64,000 nucleotides of DNA. Origin: Cohnella fermenti. GTDB lineage: Bacteria > Bacillota > Bacilli > Paenibacillales > Paenibacillaceae. The notes below the pieces were generated by a model, which saw only the letters and a list, made by a program, of their open reading frames with translations, was not told where the DNA came from and did not search any database. Positions 52,167 through 62,100 of the stretch are shown piece by piece (positions within the stretch are counted from its first letter, which is position 1; every line of letters starts with the position of its first letter). Where the stretch lies: NCBI RefSeq assembly GCF_004801405.1, contig NZ_SSOB01000002.1, positions 124,001 to 188,000 on the forward strand. Direction: 5' to 3'. A program made the translations under genes and the position numbers.

Positions 52167-53210
52167 TTATCCGGCTTCCTCTTCCCGTCCCATGATCCGC
52201 ATGAACGCATCGACCACGTCGGGATCGAAGTGCTGCCCTCTCTGAACCTCGATCTCGGCGAGAGCTTCCTCGCGAGTCCAAGCCCGCTTGTACGGCCGTT
52301 CGTTCGTCAAGGCGTCGTAGAAGTCTGCAAGCGCAACGATTCTCCCGGCGAGCGGAATCTCCTCCCGCTGCAGTCCCTTCGGGTAACCCATCCCGTTCCA
52401 CTTCTCGTGATGCGTCTCCGCAATCGTGCCGGCGAGCTGAAGCACCGCGAATACGCTCCCTTCGAGAATGCTCGCTCCGATCACCGTGTGCTTCTTCATC
52501 TGCTCCATCTCTTCCGGCGTGAATCGTCCCGGCTTCAGCAGAATGCTGTCCGGAATGCCGATCTTGCCGATATCGTGCAGCGGCGTCGCCTGCCGGATAA
52601 GGCGGGATTCCTCCTCGGGAAGCCCCAATTCCTTCGCCAGCTCATACGCCATTCGCCCGACGCGCTGCGTGTGCTGGCCGGTCTCGTCGTCGCGGTACTC
52701 GGACGTTCGGCCGAGCAGCTCCAGAATCTCATGCTTCGCGTGCTCCAGCTCGGCCGTTCGCTCGCCGATCCTCTCCTCCAGAAGATGGTTCTGCTCCTGC
52801 AATTGCAGATGATAATACCGGGTCTTCAGCAGATTATCGATCCGGAGCACAACCTCGAGCTTGTCCAGCGGCTTCGTTACGAAGTCGTGGGCCCCCAGAT
52901 GCAGGGCTTCCGCCTTCGCCTCGGCGGTGACGTCGGCCGTCAGCACGACGATCGGCAGGAATTCTCCTCTGACGATCCTCGTGCCAAGCTGCTTGAGCAG
53001 AGTAAACCCGTCGATTCCCGGCATGTGCAGATCCAGCAGGATCATGTCCGGCCGCTCTTGCTCGAACAGATTCATCAGCTCTCCGGGATCGGTCGTGCTG
53101 CGCAGGTTCTCGAAGCCGGTGCGACGCAGAATTCGATTGAGCAGACTGATGTTATACTCCTGATCGTCCACGATCAGGAACTTGGCGCTAGTTCTCCATA
53201 CTCGATCCAT
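52167..53210 (-). CDS. Response regulator with HD-GYP c-di-GMP phosphodiesterase domain
   Basis: A 347-residue RpfG-like protein. The receiver (1-125) has Asp 60 in MILLDLHMPG. A helical linker (about 130-165) leads to the HD-GYP domain (about 170-345), with the HD pair His 212-Asp 213 in LHDIGKIGIPD and HHEKWNGMGYPKGL, where GMGYP matches the GYP signature. Such enzymes hydrolyse c-di-GMP when phosphorylated. It is the first gene of the three-gene operon with the hybrid kinase and receiver, which presumably control it. In this window it is the only c-di-GMP enzyme, and the PilZ-GT2 synthase at 28.4-30.4 kb is a possible downstream target. Confidence 0.93.
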   Translation of the reverse strand: MDRVWRTSAKFLIVDDQEYNISLLNRILRRTGFENLRSTTDPGELMNLFEQERPDMILLDLHMPGIDGFTLLKQLGTRIVRGEFLPIVVLTADVTAEAKAEALHLGAHDFVTKPLDKLEVVLRIDNLLKTRYYHLQLQEQNHLLEERIGERTAELEHAKHEILELLGRTSEYRDDETGQHTQRVGRMAYELAKELGLPEEESRLIRQATPLHDIGKIGIPDSILLKPGRFTPEEMEQMKKHTVIGASILEGSVFAVLQLAGTIAETHHEKWNGMGYPKGLQREEIPLAGRIVALADFYDALTNERPYKRAWTREEALAEIEVQRGQHFDPDVVDAFMRIMGREEEAG

Positions 53211-53346
53211 CTCCGAAGCTCCATTCCATAATCATCCTTTATAGGAATGATTATAAGCGATTCGGATTGGTTAATGAATGCACATTCTGTTGAAAAATGG
53301 GCGGGACACTCAACTTATAGCGAAAAATGGAGAAATCGCGCACAAG

Positions 53347-53391
53347 AAGGAGCAGTCGGGCGATCGCACAGCGACCGCGGGACTGCTCCTT
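53347..53391 (-). terminator. Hairpin after the YwnB-like gene, possible terminator
   Basis: AAGGAGCAGTC (53347-53357) pairs perfectly with GACTGCTCCTT (53381-53391) around a 23-nt loop. It lies 29 bp past the YwnB-like stop. Only CTTCTTG follows on the minus strand, so it is a weak terminator at best. Confidence 0.6.
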
Positions 53392-53419
53392 CCAAGTTTG
53401 TTCCTATGCGACCGCGCGA

Positions 53420-54052
53420 TTATCGCTCGGAGACGACCGTAAAGCGTTCGTTCGCGTGCTCCGGCTTCTCGATCTCGTCGACGATGGCAATCGCATAGTC
53501 CTCATAGCTGACGTAGCTGTCGCCCTGCGAATTCACCAGAAGCCGGTTCTTGCCTTTCCGGTATGAGCCGGTTCTCCGTCCCAACGCGAACTCAGCGGAT
53601 GGGCTGACGAACGTCCACTTCACGCCGCCCGTCGCTTGCAGGTCGTCCAGCGTCTGACCTTGGGTCTGCGCCAAGGGGCGGAACATCTCCGGGAACTCCG
53701 GTGTCGTGAACAGCTTCACCGTCTCCTCCGGATCGACATACAGGCTGCCGGCTCCGCCAACGACAATAAGCCGCGTATCGCTGCCCTTCAGGATGTCGAT
53801 CAGATGCTTGCCTCCCGTCACGTTCAGCTCCGGATTGTGGAAGAAGCCGGCCGCGTTGACGACGACATCGAAGGCCGCCAGATCGGCCGAAGTGAGCTCG
53901 AACAGCTCCTTGGCGAGAACGCCGGACGCTTCCGCAGGAGCCTTCGACGCCTCGCGGACGATTGCCGTCACCTCATGCCCGCGGCTCGCCGCCTCCTTCA
54001 CAATGTTGCTGCCCGCTTTGCCGTTCGCTCCGATAACTCCGATTTTCGCCAT
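53420..54052 (-). CDS. NAD(P)-binding protein of the YwnB/NmrA type
   Basis: A 210-residue atypical short-chain dehydrogenase. The Rossmann motif is IGVIGANGKAGSNIVKEA. VVNAAGFFHNPE and RLIVVGGAGSLYVDP follow, and the usual Tyr-x-x-x-Lys active site is missing, as in YwnB/NmrA-like proteins that sense or reduce with NAD(P)H. ATG 54052 is chosen because AGGAGGAACGATAC precedes it. Its promoter has a perfect 19-bp palindrome over the -10, matching the site of the YwnA-like Rrf2 gene at 9.8-10.2 kb. In Bacillus ywnA and ywnB are neighbours as I recall, so the pair seems split here but still linked by the operator. It is probably a stress-induced oxidoreductase. Confidence 0.88.
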   Translation of the reverse strand: MAKIGVIGANGKAGSNIVKEAASRGHEVTAIVREASKAPAEASGVLAKELFELTSADLAAFDVVVNAAGFFHNPELNVTGGKHLIDILKGSDTRLIVVGGAGSLYVDPEETVKLFTTPEFPEMFRPLAQTQGQTLDDLQATGGVKWTFVSPSAEFALGRRTGSYRKGKNRLLVNSQGDSYVSYEDYAIAIVDEIEKPEHANERFTVVSER

Positions 54053-54086
54053 GTATCGTTCCTCCTGTATATCGATTGTCACTACC

Positions 54087-54122
54087 TGTAACTATAATAG
54101 TTACATTATGAACTATTGTCAA
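54087..54122 (-). promoter_or_regulatory. Promoter and 19-bp palindromic operator of the YwnB-like gene
   Basis: On the minus strand TTGACA (54122-54117), a 17-bp spacer and TATTAT (54099-54094) form a consensus promoter. The perfect palindrome TGTAACTATAATAGTTACA (54087-54105) covers the -10. The same architecture is in front of the Rrf2 gene. Confidence 0.88.
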
Positions 54123-54149
54123 ACGGCTCCGTTAGATTGCCCCCGGAAA

Positions 54150-54195
54150 TAAAAAACTCCCCATCCGATTCCCAGAGGAATGGACGGGGAGTGCC
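54150..54195 (-). terminator. Terminator after the small membrane protein gene
   Basis: On the minus strand ACTCCCCGTCC, then ATTCC, pairs with GGAAT, then GGATGGGGAGT, with a TCTG loop, followed by six T. It begins just past the stop at 54200. Confidence 0.9.
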
Positions 54196-54199
54196 GCCG

Positions 54200-54373
54200 T
54201 TAGAGCCAAATAAGCAACGCCGCCGATGCGACCAGTGCAACTGCATTCGCCACGATAAAGAACCACTTCGTCACCTTGCGGCTCCACTTCTCGGTGTCCG
54301 TTAAGAGCTGATAACCTACAATGCCGTTCAATGCGGCGAAAATAACAACACATGCGACCAACTCGCCAACCAC
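54200..54373 (-). CDS. Small membrane protein, 57 residues
   Basis: A short frame starting with GTG at 54373. Residues about 3-24 and 37-57 are two hydrophobic segments (ELVACVVIFAALNGIVGYQL and FFIVANAVALVASAALLIWL). A charged loop (TDTEKWSRKVTK) separates them. AGGA lies close upstream, and an in-frame TGA 9 nt before the GTG prevents a longer start. A strong terminator follows directly, which supports a real transcription unit. No family is recognised. It could be a hairpin-like membrane peptide; its function is unknown. Confidence 0.6.
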   Translation of the reverse strand: MVGELVACVVIFAALNGIVGYQLLTDTEKWSRKVTKWFFIVANAVALVASAALLIWL

Positions 54374-54499
54374 GCTTCCTGCTCACCGCCTCCGGCGCCG
54401 GCTTGAACTGAAGCGCCTGCAGTCAGAATAGCTTCGGCATTCGCCGCCCGTCCATACCCCGAAAGAGATATAACCCGGGACAACCCGGGACTCTTCCAA

Positions 54500-54528
54500 T
54501 TGACAGCCTATCGGCGGCGTTGTCTAAT
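54500..54528 (+). promoter_or_regulatory. Promoter of the sporulation-type kinase gene
   Basis: TTGACA (54500-54505) and TCTAAT (54523-54528) are 17 bp apart, 33 bp before the GTG start. A GACAACCCGGGAC direct repeat lies just upstream. Confidence 0.7.
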
Positions 54529-54561
54529 TAGGAGAGACGCCGCAGAACCGGAGGCCCACCA

Positions 54562-56877
54562 GTGACCATCAAAGCCAAGATAGCCGCCTTCATCACTACT
54601 TTGGTCGCTATCATTTTATTCTTGAATATATCCATCTATTATTATTCGTCCAAGAACGACCTGGAGCGCCGCACCGAGAACCAGATGGACATCATCGCCA
54701 AGCAGATCGGTTCCACGGTCGAGGCGACGCAGGTGTCGCGGAAGTATATGGAGGACTCCGCCGGCGTCATGCTGCGGAACGCGGCTCTGGCCGCGAAGGA
54801 GCGGCTGGACCCGAACATCGCCAACATCACCAACGAGGAGCTCGTCCGGCTCAGCGCCGATCTTGGCGTCGACCACCTATCCCTCTGGATTCGCAAGGAC
54901 GACGGCGACATCGTCATCGCCCGCTCGTCCGATCCGAACGAGCTCGGCCAGAGCTCCCGAACATGGGATTACTGGTTCACCGCCTTCAATCAATTGTTCG
55001 ACAATCGGGAGGTCACGATCGAACAGGGCGAGAAGCTGCTGAATTACTGGACGGGACCGATCAACTTCTCGACGTCCAGTCCCGACCAAGTGGATAAGTG
55101 GGGCTACTACTACGACGGCTCGACCGACTATCTGATCAATCCTTTTATCAACGCCACGCAGTTCCTCGACTTCGAGCGTTCCACGGGAACGGAGGCGGTC
55201 ATCCTCAAGATTCTCGACGACAATCCGGAAGTGCTGGCCATCACCGGCTTCGATCCGCAGTTCTTCGGGAAGGAGAAGATCATCAAGTACAAGAAGGGCA
55301 AGCCCGTCTACAACCTCGACGTGAGGGATGTCGTGTTCGGAAGCTATGACTACCAGGACGAGGAAGATGCCAGCCATATCATGGACGCTTCCTCCTCCAA
55401 GCAGATCGTCACCGTCCGCGATTCGTTCGAGGGCGAGAGAATCGTCAAGACCTTCATTCCGATCGATGCGTCAGGCAATCTGGTCGTCGGGATCGTGTCC
55501 GACGGGGAAGCGATCCGGCAAGCCTTGAACCACCAGCTCATGATGCAGATCCTCATCTCCGTCGCCCTTGCCGCCGCCGCTCTCTTCGCCAGCTACTTCC
55601 TTGCCGGCTTCCTGCTGCTTCCGATCAACCGGATTCTGGAGACGGTCAATGAGATGGCCAAGGGCCGCCTGAACAGTCGGCTGGAGGTTCGCAAGATGGA
55701 TGAGCTCGGCAAGCTGTCGACGCGAATCAACGCGATGGGCGACAGCCTGGAGCAGCAGACCTCCAGGCTCAAGGAATCCGCCGAAGAGCTGCGCAGCATG
55801 AAGCAATACCTGGAATCGTTCGTGAACCAGACGTCCGATGCGATCCATGTCTCCGATCTCGACGGCAACGTGATGCAGGTGAACAAGGCGTTCGAGGCAA
55901 TCTACGGCTGGAGCGAATCGGAGGTGGCGCACCGCTCGCTCGATAACGTTCCGGCCGAGCAGAGCGGGGAGTTCGAGCGCATCCGCGAGGTTGTCCTTCA
56001 AGGCGGAGCGGTCGCGGACTACGAGACGGAACGCTACGCCAAGGACGGAACGCTGCTCGACGTGAGCCTGACCGTCTCTTCCATCCGGGACGAGGAAGAC
56101 CGGATCATTGCCATCGCGACGATCTCGCGGAACATTACGGAGCGGAAGAAGACGGAGGCGCTGCTGCGGCAATCCGAGAAGCTGGCCGTCGTCGGCCAAC
56201 TGGCTGCGGGCTTCGCGCACGAGATCCGCAATCCTCTGACGACGCTGAGGGGGTTCGTTCAGCTCTACCAGAAGCAGGGCGAGCTGCAGGCGGTTTATCT
56301 GCAGCTCATGATGTCCGAGCTCGATCGCATCAATCATATCGTGAGCGAGCTGTTGATCTTCGCCAAGCCGCAGGCGGTCCGGTTCCAGGATGCCGCCGTG
56401 GCCGAGATCGTCCAGGACGTCGTCATGCTGCTTGAGCCCCAAGCGAAGCTGGCGGACATTCAGTTCTCGGTCGACTTCAAGACCGAGCTGCCGATCATTC
56501 GCGGCGAGCCGAACCAATTGAAGCAGGTGTTCCTCAACCTGTTCAAGAACGCGATGGAGGCGATGCCGCGCGGAGGGCGGATCTCCGTCGAAGGAGAAGC
56601 GCTCCCGGGCGAGCGCGGCGTCGCCGTGCGGGTTCTCGACCAGGGAGAAGGCATTCCGGAGGATGCCCTGAAGCGTCTGGGCGAGCCGTTCTATTCGACC
56701 AAGCCGTCCGGCAACGGCCTCGGCCTCATGGTCAGCCAGCAGATCATCGCCTCCCACAAGGGCAAGATGACGTTCCGCAGCAAGCTCGGCCAAGGCACAA
56801 TCGTCGAGGTTACGCTTCCGTTGTCCGGCGGCTCGCTCCTGCTGGAGCCGGGGGACGGGGAGACGGCCATTGCTTGA
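54562..56877 (+). CDS. Membrane sensor histidine kinase, dCache-HAMP-PAS, sporulation-kinase type
   Basis: A 771-residue kinase. Helix 1 is at residues 8-28, a large extracellular Cache-like sensor at about 30-325, helix 2 at about 332-354, HAMP at about 355-405 and PAS at about 425-530. HisKA has His 553 in GFAHEIRNPLTTLRGFVQL and HATPase is complete (NLFKNAMEAM, DQGEGI, GNGLGLMVS). The FAHEIRNPLT box and the PAS-HisKA layout resemble the KinB-KinE group that phosphorylates Spo0F, but no cognate regulator is adjacent. The GTG start at 54562 has CGGAGG 8 nt upstream. It is an orphan kinase, which fits a phosphorelay input. An 8-bp AAAGAGCG hairpin (56896-56946) follows its stop. Confidence 0.9.
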   Translation: MTIKAKIAAFITTLVAIILFLNISIYYYSSKNDLERRTENQMDIIAKQIGSTVEATQVSRKYMEDSAGVMLRNAALAAKERLDPNIANITNEELVRLSADLGVDHLSLWIRKDDGDIVIARSSDPNELGQSSRTWDYWFTAFNQLFDNREVTIEQGEKLLNYWTGPINFSTSSPDQVDKWGYYYDGSTDYLINPFINATQFLDFERSTGTEAVILKILDDNPEVLAITGFDPQFFGKEKIIKYKKGKPVYNLDVRDVVFGSYDYQDEEDASHIMDASSSKQIVTVRDSFEGERIVKTFIPIDASGNLVVGIVSDGEAIRQALNHQLMMQILISVALAAAALFASYFLAGFLLLPINRILETVNEMAKGRLNSRLEVRKMDELGKLSTRINAMGDSLEQQTSRLKESAEELRSMKQYLESFVNQTSDAIHVSDLDGNVMQVNKAFEAIYGWSESEVAHRSLDNVPAEQSGEFERIREVVLQGGAVADYETERYAKDGTLLDVSLTVSSIRDEEDRIIAIATISRNITERKKTEALLRQSEKLAVVGQLAAGFAHEIRNPLTTLRGFVQLYQKQGELQAVYLQLMMSELDRINHIVSELLIFAKPQAVRFQDAAVAEIVQDVVMLLEPQAKLADIQFSVDFKTELPIIRGEPNQLKQVFLNLFKNAMEAMPRGGRISVEGEALPGERGVAVRVLDQGEGIPEDALKRLGEPFYSTKPSGNGLGLMVSQQIIASHKGKMTFRSKLGQGTIVEVTLPLSGGSLLLEPGDGETAIA

Positions 56878-57016
56878 AAAATATAAGCGCGAGACAAAGA
56901 GCGGCACAGGGACAACTCTCCCCGATGACGCTCTTTGGGCTGCGAAGAATGGATTCTATTAGGATTTATTGGACCGCAATCGCAATGGCTTCCATTCCTT
57001 CGCCGAAGCTCTTCCC

Positions 57017-58009
57017 CTATCGTGAAGGTGGTCCCTTGTCGGTCGTGCGGCTGACGATTCGCCCGTGAGGCTCGAACGGATTGTCGATGACGATTCGGCC
57101 GGCTTCGGTATCGCCTATCCCGCCATACAAGATCGTCTTGCCGTCCGCCCGCAGCTCGATGCCCGCCGCGAACACGCAATCAATCAGGCGCGGCCGCTTC
57201 GCCGGGCCTGCAGGATAGCAGGAGCGCGTGGCGATGATGCGGTAATCTGTCCACTCCCTCGAGTCGGGATCAAGCACGAAGGAGACGGCCATGTACGAGA
57301 GAATCGGCTCGCCGTCCTCCGATACATTCTTGTAGCCGTGGTGGCCGATGACACCGATCCGCCCGTCATCGAGCAGATAGGCCTGATTGCAGCCGCCCCA
57401 CTCGTCCTTATCGTATAGCCCCGTCAGGTAAGGGGCTTGCTCGATCGTCTCCGGCGTCAGCTCGTCCAGGCTTCCGAAAACCGTGAAGCCTATCATTGCA
57501 AGCGATCCGTAACGGCGGGCGATCTCCAATCCTTTGGGACGGGTGAAGACGCCGATTCGCCCGTCCGCCAGCTCGACGAGCCGGATGTCCTTCATTCCGT
57601 CGGGCCCGGTTGCGAAGTAGACCAGGTCTTTCGGGTCCGTCCCGCGATAGAAGTAGGCGTACAGGGTGTCGACCGCTCCTTGCCGGTAACGCACGTGCGT
57701 TCCGCCGAGCAGCAGTTCGCCGCCCAAGACCGACACGCAAGGGTCTTCGAGCGGATAGATCATGGAATTCGGGGCCAGTGTCCATTCGTCCTTCCCCGTA
57801 TTCTCGAACAGCCGGACCCAGGAACGCGCCCATTCTTCGCGGCGTTCCACCCGTCCGAACAGGCACCGGCGGCCATCGGATTCGAACGGTATGGATACAT
57901 TGTAGACATCGTACCCGTCCACGCCGATAAATCGGAGCTTCTCGCTCTCGTAGACTTGTTTGGTTGCCTCGAAGCGCCGGCGGCGCTCCATTGTGTCGTT
58001 CACCTGCAT
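57017..58009 (-). CDS. DUF1861-like beta-propeller protein
   Basis: A 330-residue soluble protein with repeated strand motifs such as NSMIYPLEDPCVSVLGGELLLGG, DIRLVELADGRIGVFTRP, NQAYLLDDGRIGVIGHHGY and ILYGGIGDTEAGRI. The pattern fits the DUF1861 family (five-bladed propellers related in fold to GH43/GH130 enzymes), so a glycoside hydrolase or phosphorylase role is possible but not shown. The start at 58009 has GGGAG 9 nt upstream; ATG 58018 is an alternative. It is divergent from an AraC regulator with a 154-bp shared promoter region, so it is the likely target of that regulator. No transporter is linked. Confidence 0.75.
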   Translation of the reverse strand: MQVNDTMERRRRFEATKQVYESEKLRFIGVDGYDVYNVSIPFESDGRRCLFGRVERREEWARSWVRLFENTGKDEWTLAPNSMIYPLEDPCVSVLGGELLLGGTHVRYRQGAVDTLYAYFYRGTDPKDLVYFATGPDGMKDIRLVELADGRIGVFTRPKGLEIARRYGSLAMIGFTVFGSLDELTPETIEQAPYLTGLYDKDEWGGCNQAYLLDDGRIGVIGHHGYKNVSEDGEPILSYMAVSFVLDPDSREWTDYRIIATRSCYPAGPAKRPRLIDCVFAAGIELRADGKTILYGGIGDTEAGRIVIDNPFEPHGRIVSRTTDKGPPSR

Positions 58010-58163
58010 GACAGTCATCTCCCATGGAAGGAATCGAGCGGCGAAGCCCCCCTCGCCGAACCCAGTATAGGACAGACGGACTTGATTCGTCTTGCTCTTC
58101 GTTGCCTGAATTCGCGTTATTTTGACCCGCCGGATTGCCGATGCCAGAGAGGAGCACTGCCTT

Positions 58164-59024
58164 ATGACGATTCCGTGCCTTCGGGCCGAGAGGAGCATCG
58201 ACCGCGATGTCCAGGCCCATTACCGTCTGATCGAATCGGCCCGGCAAGCGACCCCCATGCATACGCACGACTTCTGCGAGATCTTCCTTGTCGTCGAAGG
58301 CAGCGTCGTTCATTGCGTCAACGGCGCTCGCCAGACGCTCGAAGCGAACACGCTTGTCTTCGTGCGCGATACGGACGTGCATGGCTACGAGTGCTCAGCG
58401 GAAGGAGAAGGCCAATTCCTCAACTTCTCCTTCTATAAGAAGACGCTCGGCGACCTGCTCGATTATCTTGGCGAAGAGCAGCTCCGAAGGGAACTTCTCG
58501 CAGCCCCGATGCCGCCGACAATCCATCTGGCCGAGCAGGAGGGAGCCTGCGTCCAGAGGAGCCTGGAAGGCTTGGATCTGACGGCGGCCGCGGACAAGGG
58601 GAGAACGAGAATACAGGTGCGGGCGCTTCTGGCCGAGTTGATAGTCCGTTATGTCGCCCCTGCCTTGCAGACGACGCACGAGCACCCCGATTCCGTCCCT
58701 CCCGTCTGGCTCGCTTCCTTATGCGCCGCGGTCCGCCATGAGCGCTTGTTCCTGGAAGGCGTCCCCGCCTTGCTGCAGATGTCCGGCAAGTCCCACGCTT
58801 ACTTATGCCGGGCATTCAAGAAGCATCTGCGCTGTTCGCCCGTCGAATATATCAACGACCTGCGGCTGTCCTACGCCGCCGAGCTGCTCGCGACCACCGA
58901 TTGGAGCGTGACGGACGTGTGCCTGGAGGCCGGCTTCGATCATATCAGCCACTTCGGACGCCTGTTCAAACGCAAGTTCCGGCTGACCCCCCGCGCTTAT
59001 GGTTTGCATCGTCGGAGCCTATAG
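58164..59024 (+). CDS. AraC family transcriptional regulator
   Basis: A 286-residue regulator. The N-terminal cupin-type sensor (about 20-110) has the pattern THDFCEIFLVVEGSVVHCVNG then DVHGYEC, as in sugar-sensing AraC proteins. The C-terminal 100 residues hold two helix-turn-helix motifs: GVPALLQMSGKSHAYLCRAF, and SVTDVCLEAGFDHISHFGRL followed by FKRKFRLTPRAY. ATG 58164 has AGAGAGGAG at 10 nt upstream. It is divergent from the DUF1861-like gene and 140 bp before the beta-helix gene, and could activate either, probably in response to a sugar. Confidence 0.92.
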   Translation: MTIPCLRAERSIDRDVQAHYRLIESARQATPMHTHDFCEIFLVVEGSVVHCVNGARQTLEANTLVFVRDTDVHGYECSAEGEGQFLNFSFYKKTLGDLLDYLGEEQLRRELLAAPMPPTIHLAEQEGACVQRSLEGLDLTAAADKGRTRIQVRALLAELIVRYVAPALQTTHEHPDSVPPVWLASLCAAVRHERLFLEGVPALLQMSGKSHAYLCRAFKKHLRCSPVEYINDLRLSYAAELLATTDWSVTDVCLEAGFDHISHFGRLFKRKFRLTPRAYGLHRRSL

Positions 59025-59164
59025 TTTTCACCCGAATATACAGTTTCCTCACCTGCCAGCCCCCCTTACTATCTTGAATGAGAGAGGGGGGAGCGGCGTT
59101 CAGCGGCTTCGCGGGACCACTCGGCGGACGTCCCGAATCGCGAATGAGGGAGGATCTGTAATTG

Positions 59165-62100
59165 ATGAGAAAAGGATTCATGATCGGCTTGGCACTAACG
59201 CTTCTCGCAGGCAATGCTTCGCTGCAGCCGCAGGTTCGTGCCGAAGAGTCGGTTCCGGCGTATTATGTATCTCTTCAGGGAGACGAATCGGGCGACGGCT
59301 CGATCGGTTCGCCGTTCCCTTCGCTGACCGCGGCACGGAACGCCGTGCGAGCGGCTACGGCAAGCGGCATGACCGAGGATATCGTCGTGTATGTGCGCGG
59401 CGGCGACTACTACTTGCCGGAGACGCTTGCCTTCTCGGAGCAGGATTCCGGCAAGGACGGCCATACGATCACCTACCGCAACTATCCCGGCGAGAGTCCC
59501 GTCCTCCATGGAGGACAACTGCTTACGGGCTGGCAGAGCGTCGGAGACGGCCTCTACCGGGTCGATGCGCAGCAGCTTCGCTTCAATACTCTCTATGAGA
59601 ACGGCGAACGCAGCATCAAGGCCCGTTACCCGAACAAGGGAGCCGTACGTGAAGGATATCTGCAGATTGCCGAAGCTGCGGCAGCCGGGGACAAGAATCG
59701 GTTCCGGTTCGGAAGCGGCGACATTCCTTCCATCGCCAATCTGACCGACCTGGAGGTATACGTCTGGTCCGGCACCGGCATTAGCTGGGACTCGGACACA
59801 TTGGGCGTCCAGTCCGTCGATTATTCGTCCAGGCTCGTCACGCTCGAGAGCTCGGCGAAGTATGAGCTGGGCCAGGGAGCCCGCTATTACGTCCAGGGAG
59901 CGCTGGAGCTGCTCGACGAGCCGGGCGAATTCTACCTGGACAGCACCGCCGATCAGCTCTACTACCGTCCGCGATCGCTGCCGATCGGGAATCAGAGCAT
60001 CGTAGCGCCCACCACCGACCGGCTGATCCAGTTCAAGGGCAGCAGCCAGACGACGCCGGTCGCCAACATCCGCTTGCAGGGTCTCACGCTCGCCGACAGC
60101 GACTTCCATGCGGACTCGCCGAGCGGTCTTGTCTACCTGGAGAACGCGGAATCGATCGAACTGGCAGACAACGAGATTCGGAACAGCGGCAGTCATGCTG
60201 TCTACCTGTTCGGCTGGAACCAGAATCATACGTTGACGGGCAACAGCATTCACGATATCGGATACTCGGGCATCCAGGCGCAAGCCTCCTCGGCCTGGGC
60301 CTCGCGCTACTACATCAACAAGTCCAATATCATCTCCGATAACCATATTTTCCGCGTTGGGCAGTTGGTAGGACATGGCTCCGGCATCCAGTTGATCGGC
60401 AGCGGGGACAACGAGATCACCCATAACCGGATTCACGATACGCCGCGTTACGCCATCAGCATGAAGGGGCTTCCCCCCAAGCAGACGCTCGAACGGGGAA
60501 CGATCGAGGGCAAGACGGTAACCGCCGCCAACGTCAAGGACTTCAACCATTCGCGCAATAATCTTATCGCCTACAATGATATCTCCGAAGCCAATCAGGA
60601 CTCGATGGACACCGGCATGATCGAAGCGTGGGGAGCGGGCCTTGGCAACATCATTCGCTATAACCGCCTTCACGACAGCGGCATTCACTTCTCCTTCGGA
60701 TTCGGCATCTACCTCGACGACTCGACCGACGACGTCACGATCGACCACAACGTGATCGATCACCTGCAGCAATCCGGAGACGGCTCGCTCTATAACCCGA
60801 TTCGGGCCAAAGGCTACAATAACCGCATCTACGACAACGTCATCGCCGATAACCCGGCAGCTCAACGAGGTGCGATCGGACTATCCGACAATCTTGGCAG
60901 CGCTTCTTCCCAGCCGAGCGGTCAGGCCGGCATCGCCCGCAATATCCTGTCCAACAACGGCAGCACGCTGTACACCTTTAGCGATTGGTCGAGCAGCCTC
61001 GTGGCCGAGGCGGACTACAACCTCGTCTACAACGGTTCCGGCAGCTATGGGATCGGAGGCATCTCGGGCACGACGGACTTCAGTCAGTGGCAGGCTTATG
61101 ACAACGGCCGTTATGACAACCATTCCGAAGCGGCCGATCCGTTGTTCCTTGATGCCGCTCAGGCGGATTATCGGCTGAAGGTCGAATCCCCCGCCTATGC
61201 GATCGGCATCTCGGGCATCGATACGTCCGTCATCGGCCTGAGCGACGCCTTCGTACTCGGCGATCCCGGAGAATCCCTTGACCGCCTGTATCTCCGCCCC
61301 TCCCCGAACGACGGACGGGGGTATGTCGAGATTGCCGTGAACGACTCCTCGGGGCTCGCTCTCTTCGCTCGCACCGCCACCGGTTATGCGGCCGACCTCT
61401 CTGGAGACACCGTCATCTACTCGAGTGACCATCCGGAGATCGCCTCGGTCGACTCGTCCGGCATCGTGACCGGCGAGAGCGAGGGCATCGCCCTTATCAC
61501 GGCGGCCGTGACACGGGGCGAGCAGACGCATACAGCAACTCTGCAAGCTGTGGTCGGCGATTCCCTCACGGGAATCCATATTCGTTCGCCGAGGAATGTG
61601 CTCGAGATCGGCGAATCGCTGGCGATTCAGACGGTTGCGGACAGCGTTCTGGGCTACCGCGGCGCGCTTCCGAATAGCCAGATCGCATACTCGAGCCAGC
61701 AACCGAGCGTACTCACCGCAACGTCTGCAGGCATCCTGACCGCGGTCGGAGAAGGCCAGTCCGTCGTAACCGCCGTCTATGCAAGCGGAGGCTTGACCTA
61801 TACCGCCACCGCCCTGGTCACCGTGCTGCCCAGCAAGCTCGCCCGGATCTCGCTGACCGCTCCGACCATCATGACCGAAGGCGAGACGGCAGCCTTTACG
61901 CTGACTGGACAGATGAGCGACGGTACGACCGCCGATCTGACAGGGGCGTCGATCGAGAGCCAATCCGTTCCGTCCGGCGTCGTCTCCGTTCAGACAACCG
62001 CTTCAAGCGTAACCGCTCTGGCCGAAGGCAGAACGCGGGTGACGTTGAAGGTCACCTTGGATGGCGTATCTGTGAACGGCTTCGCGGATATCGTCGTATT

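Noticed and set aside
54132..54386. 84-residue minus-strand frame over the small membrane protein gene
   Set aside because: It crosses the terminator and has no natural features, while the overlapping 57-residue frame ends exactly before the terminator and has two clean membrane helices.
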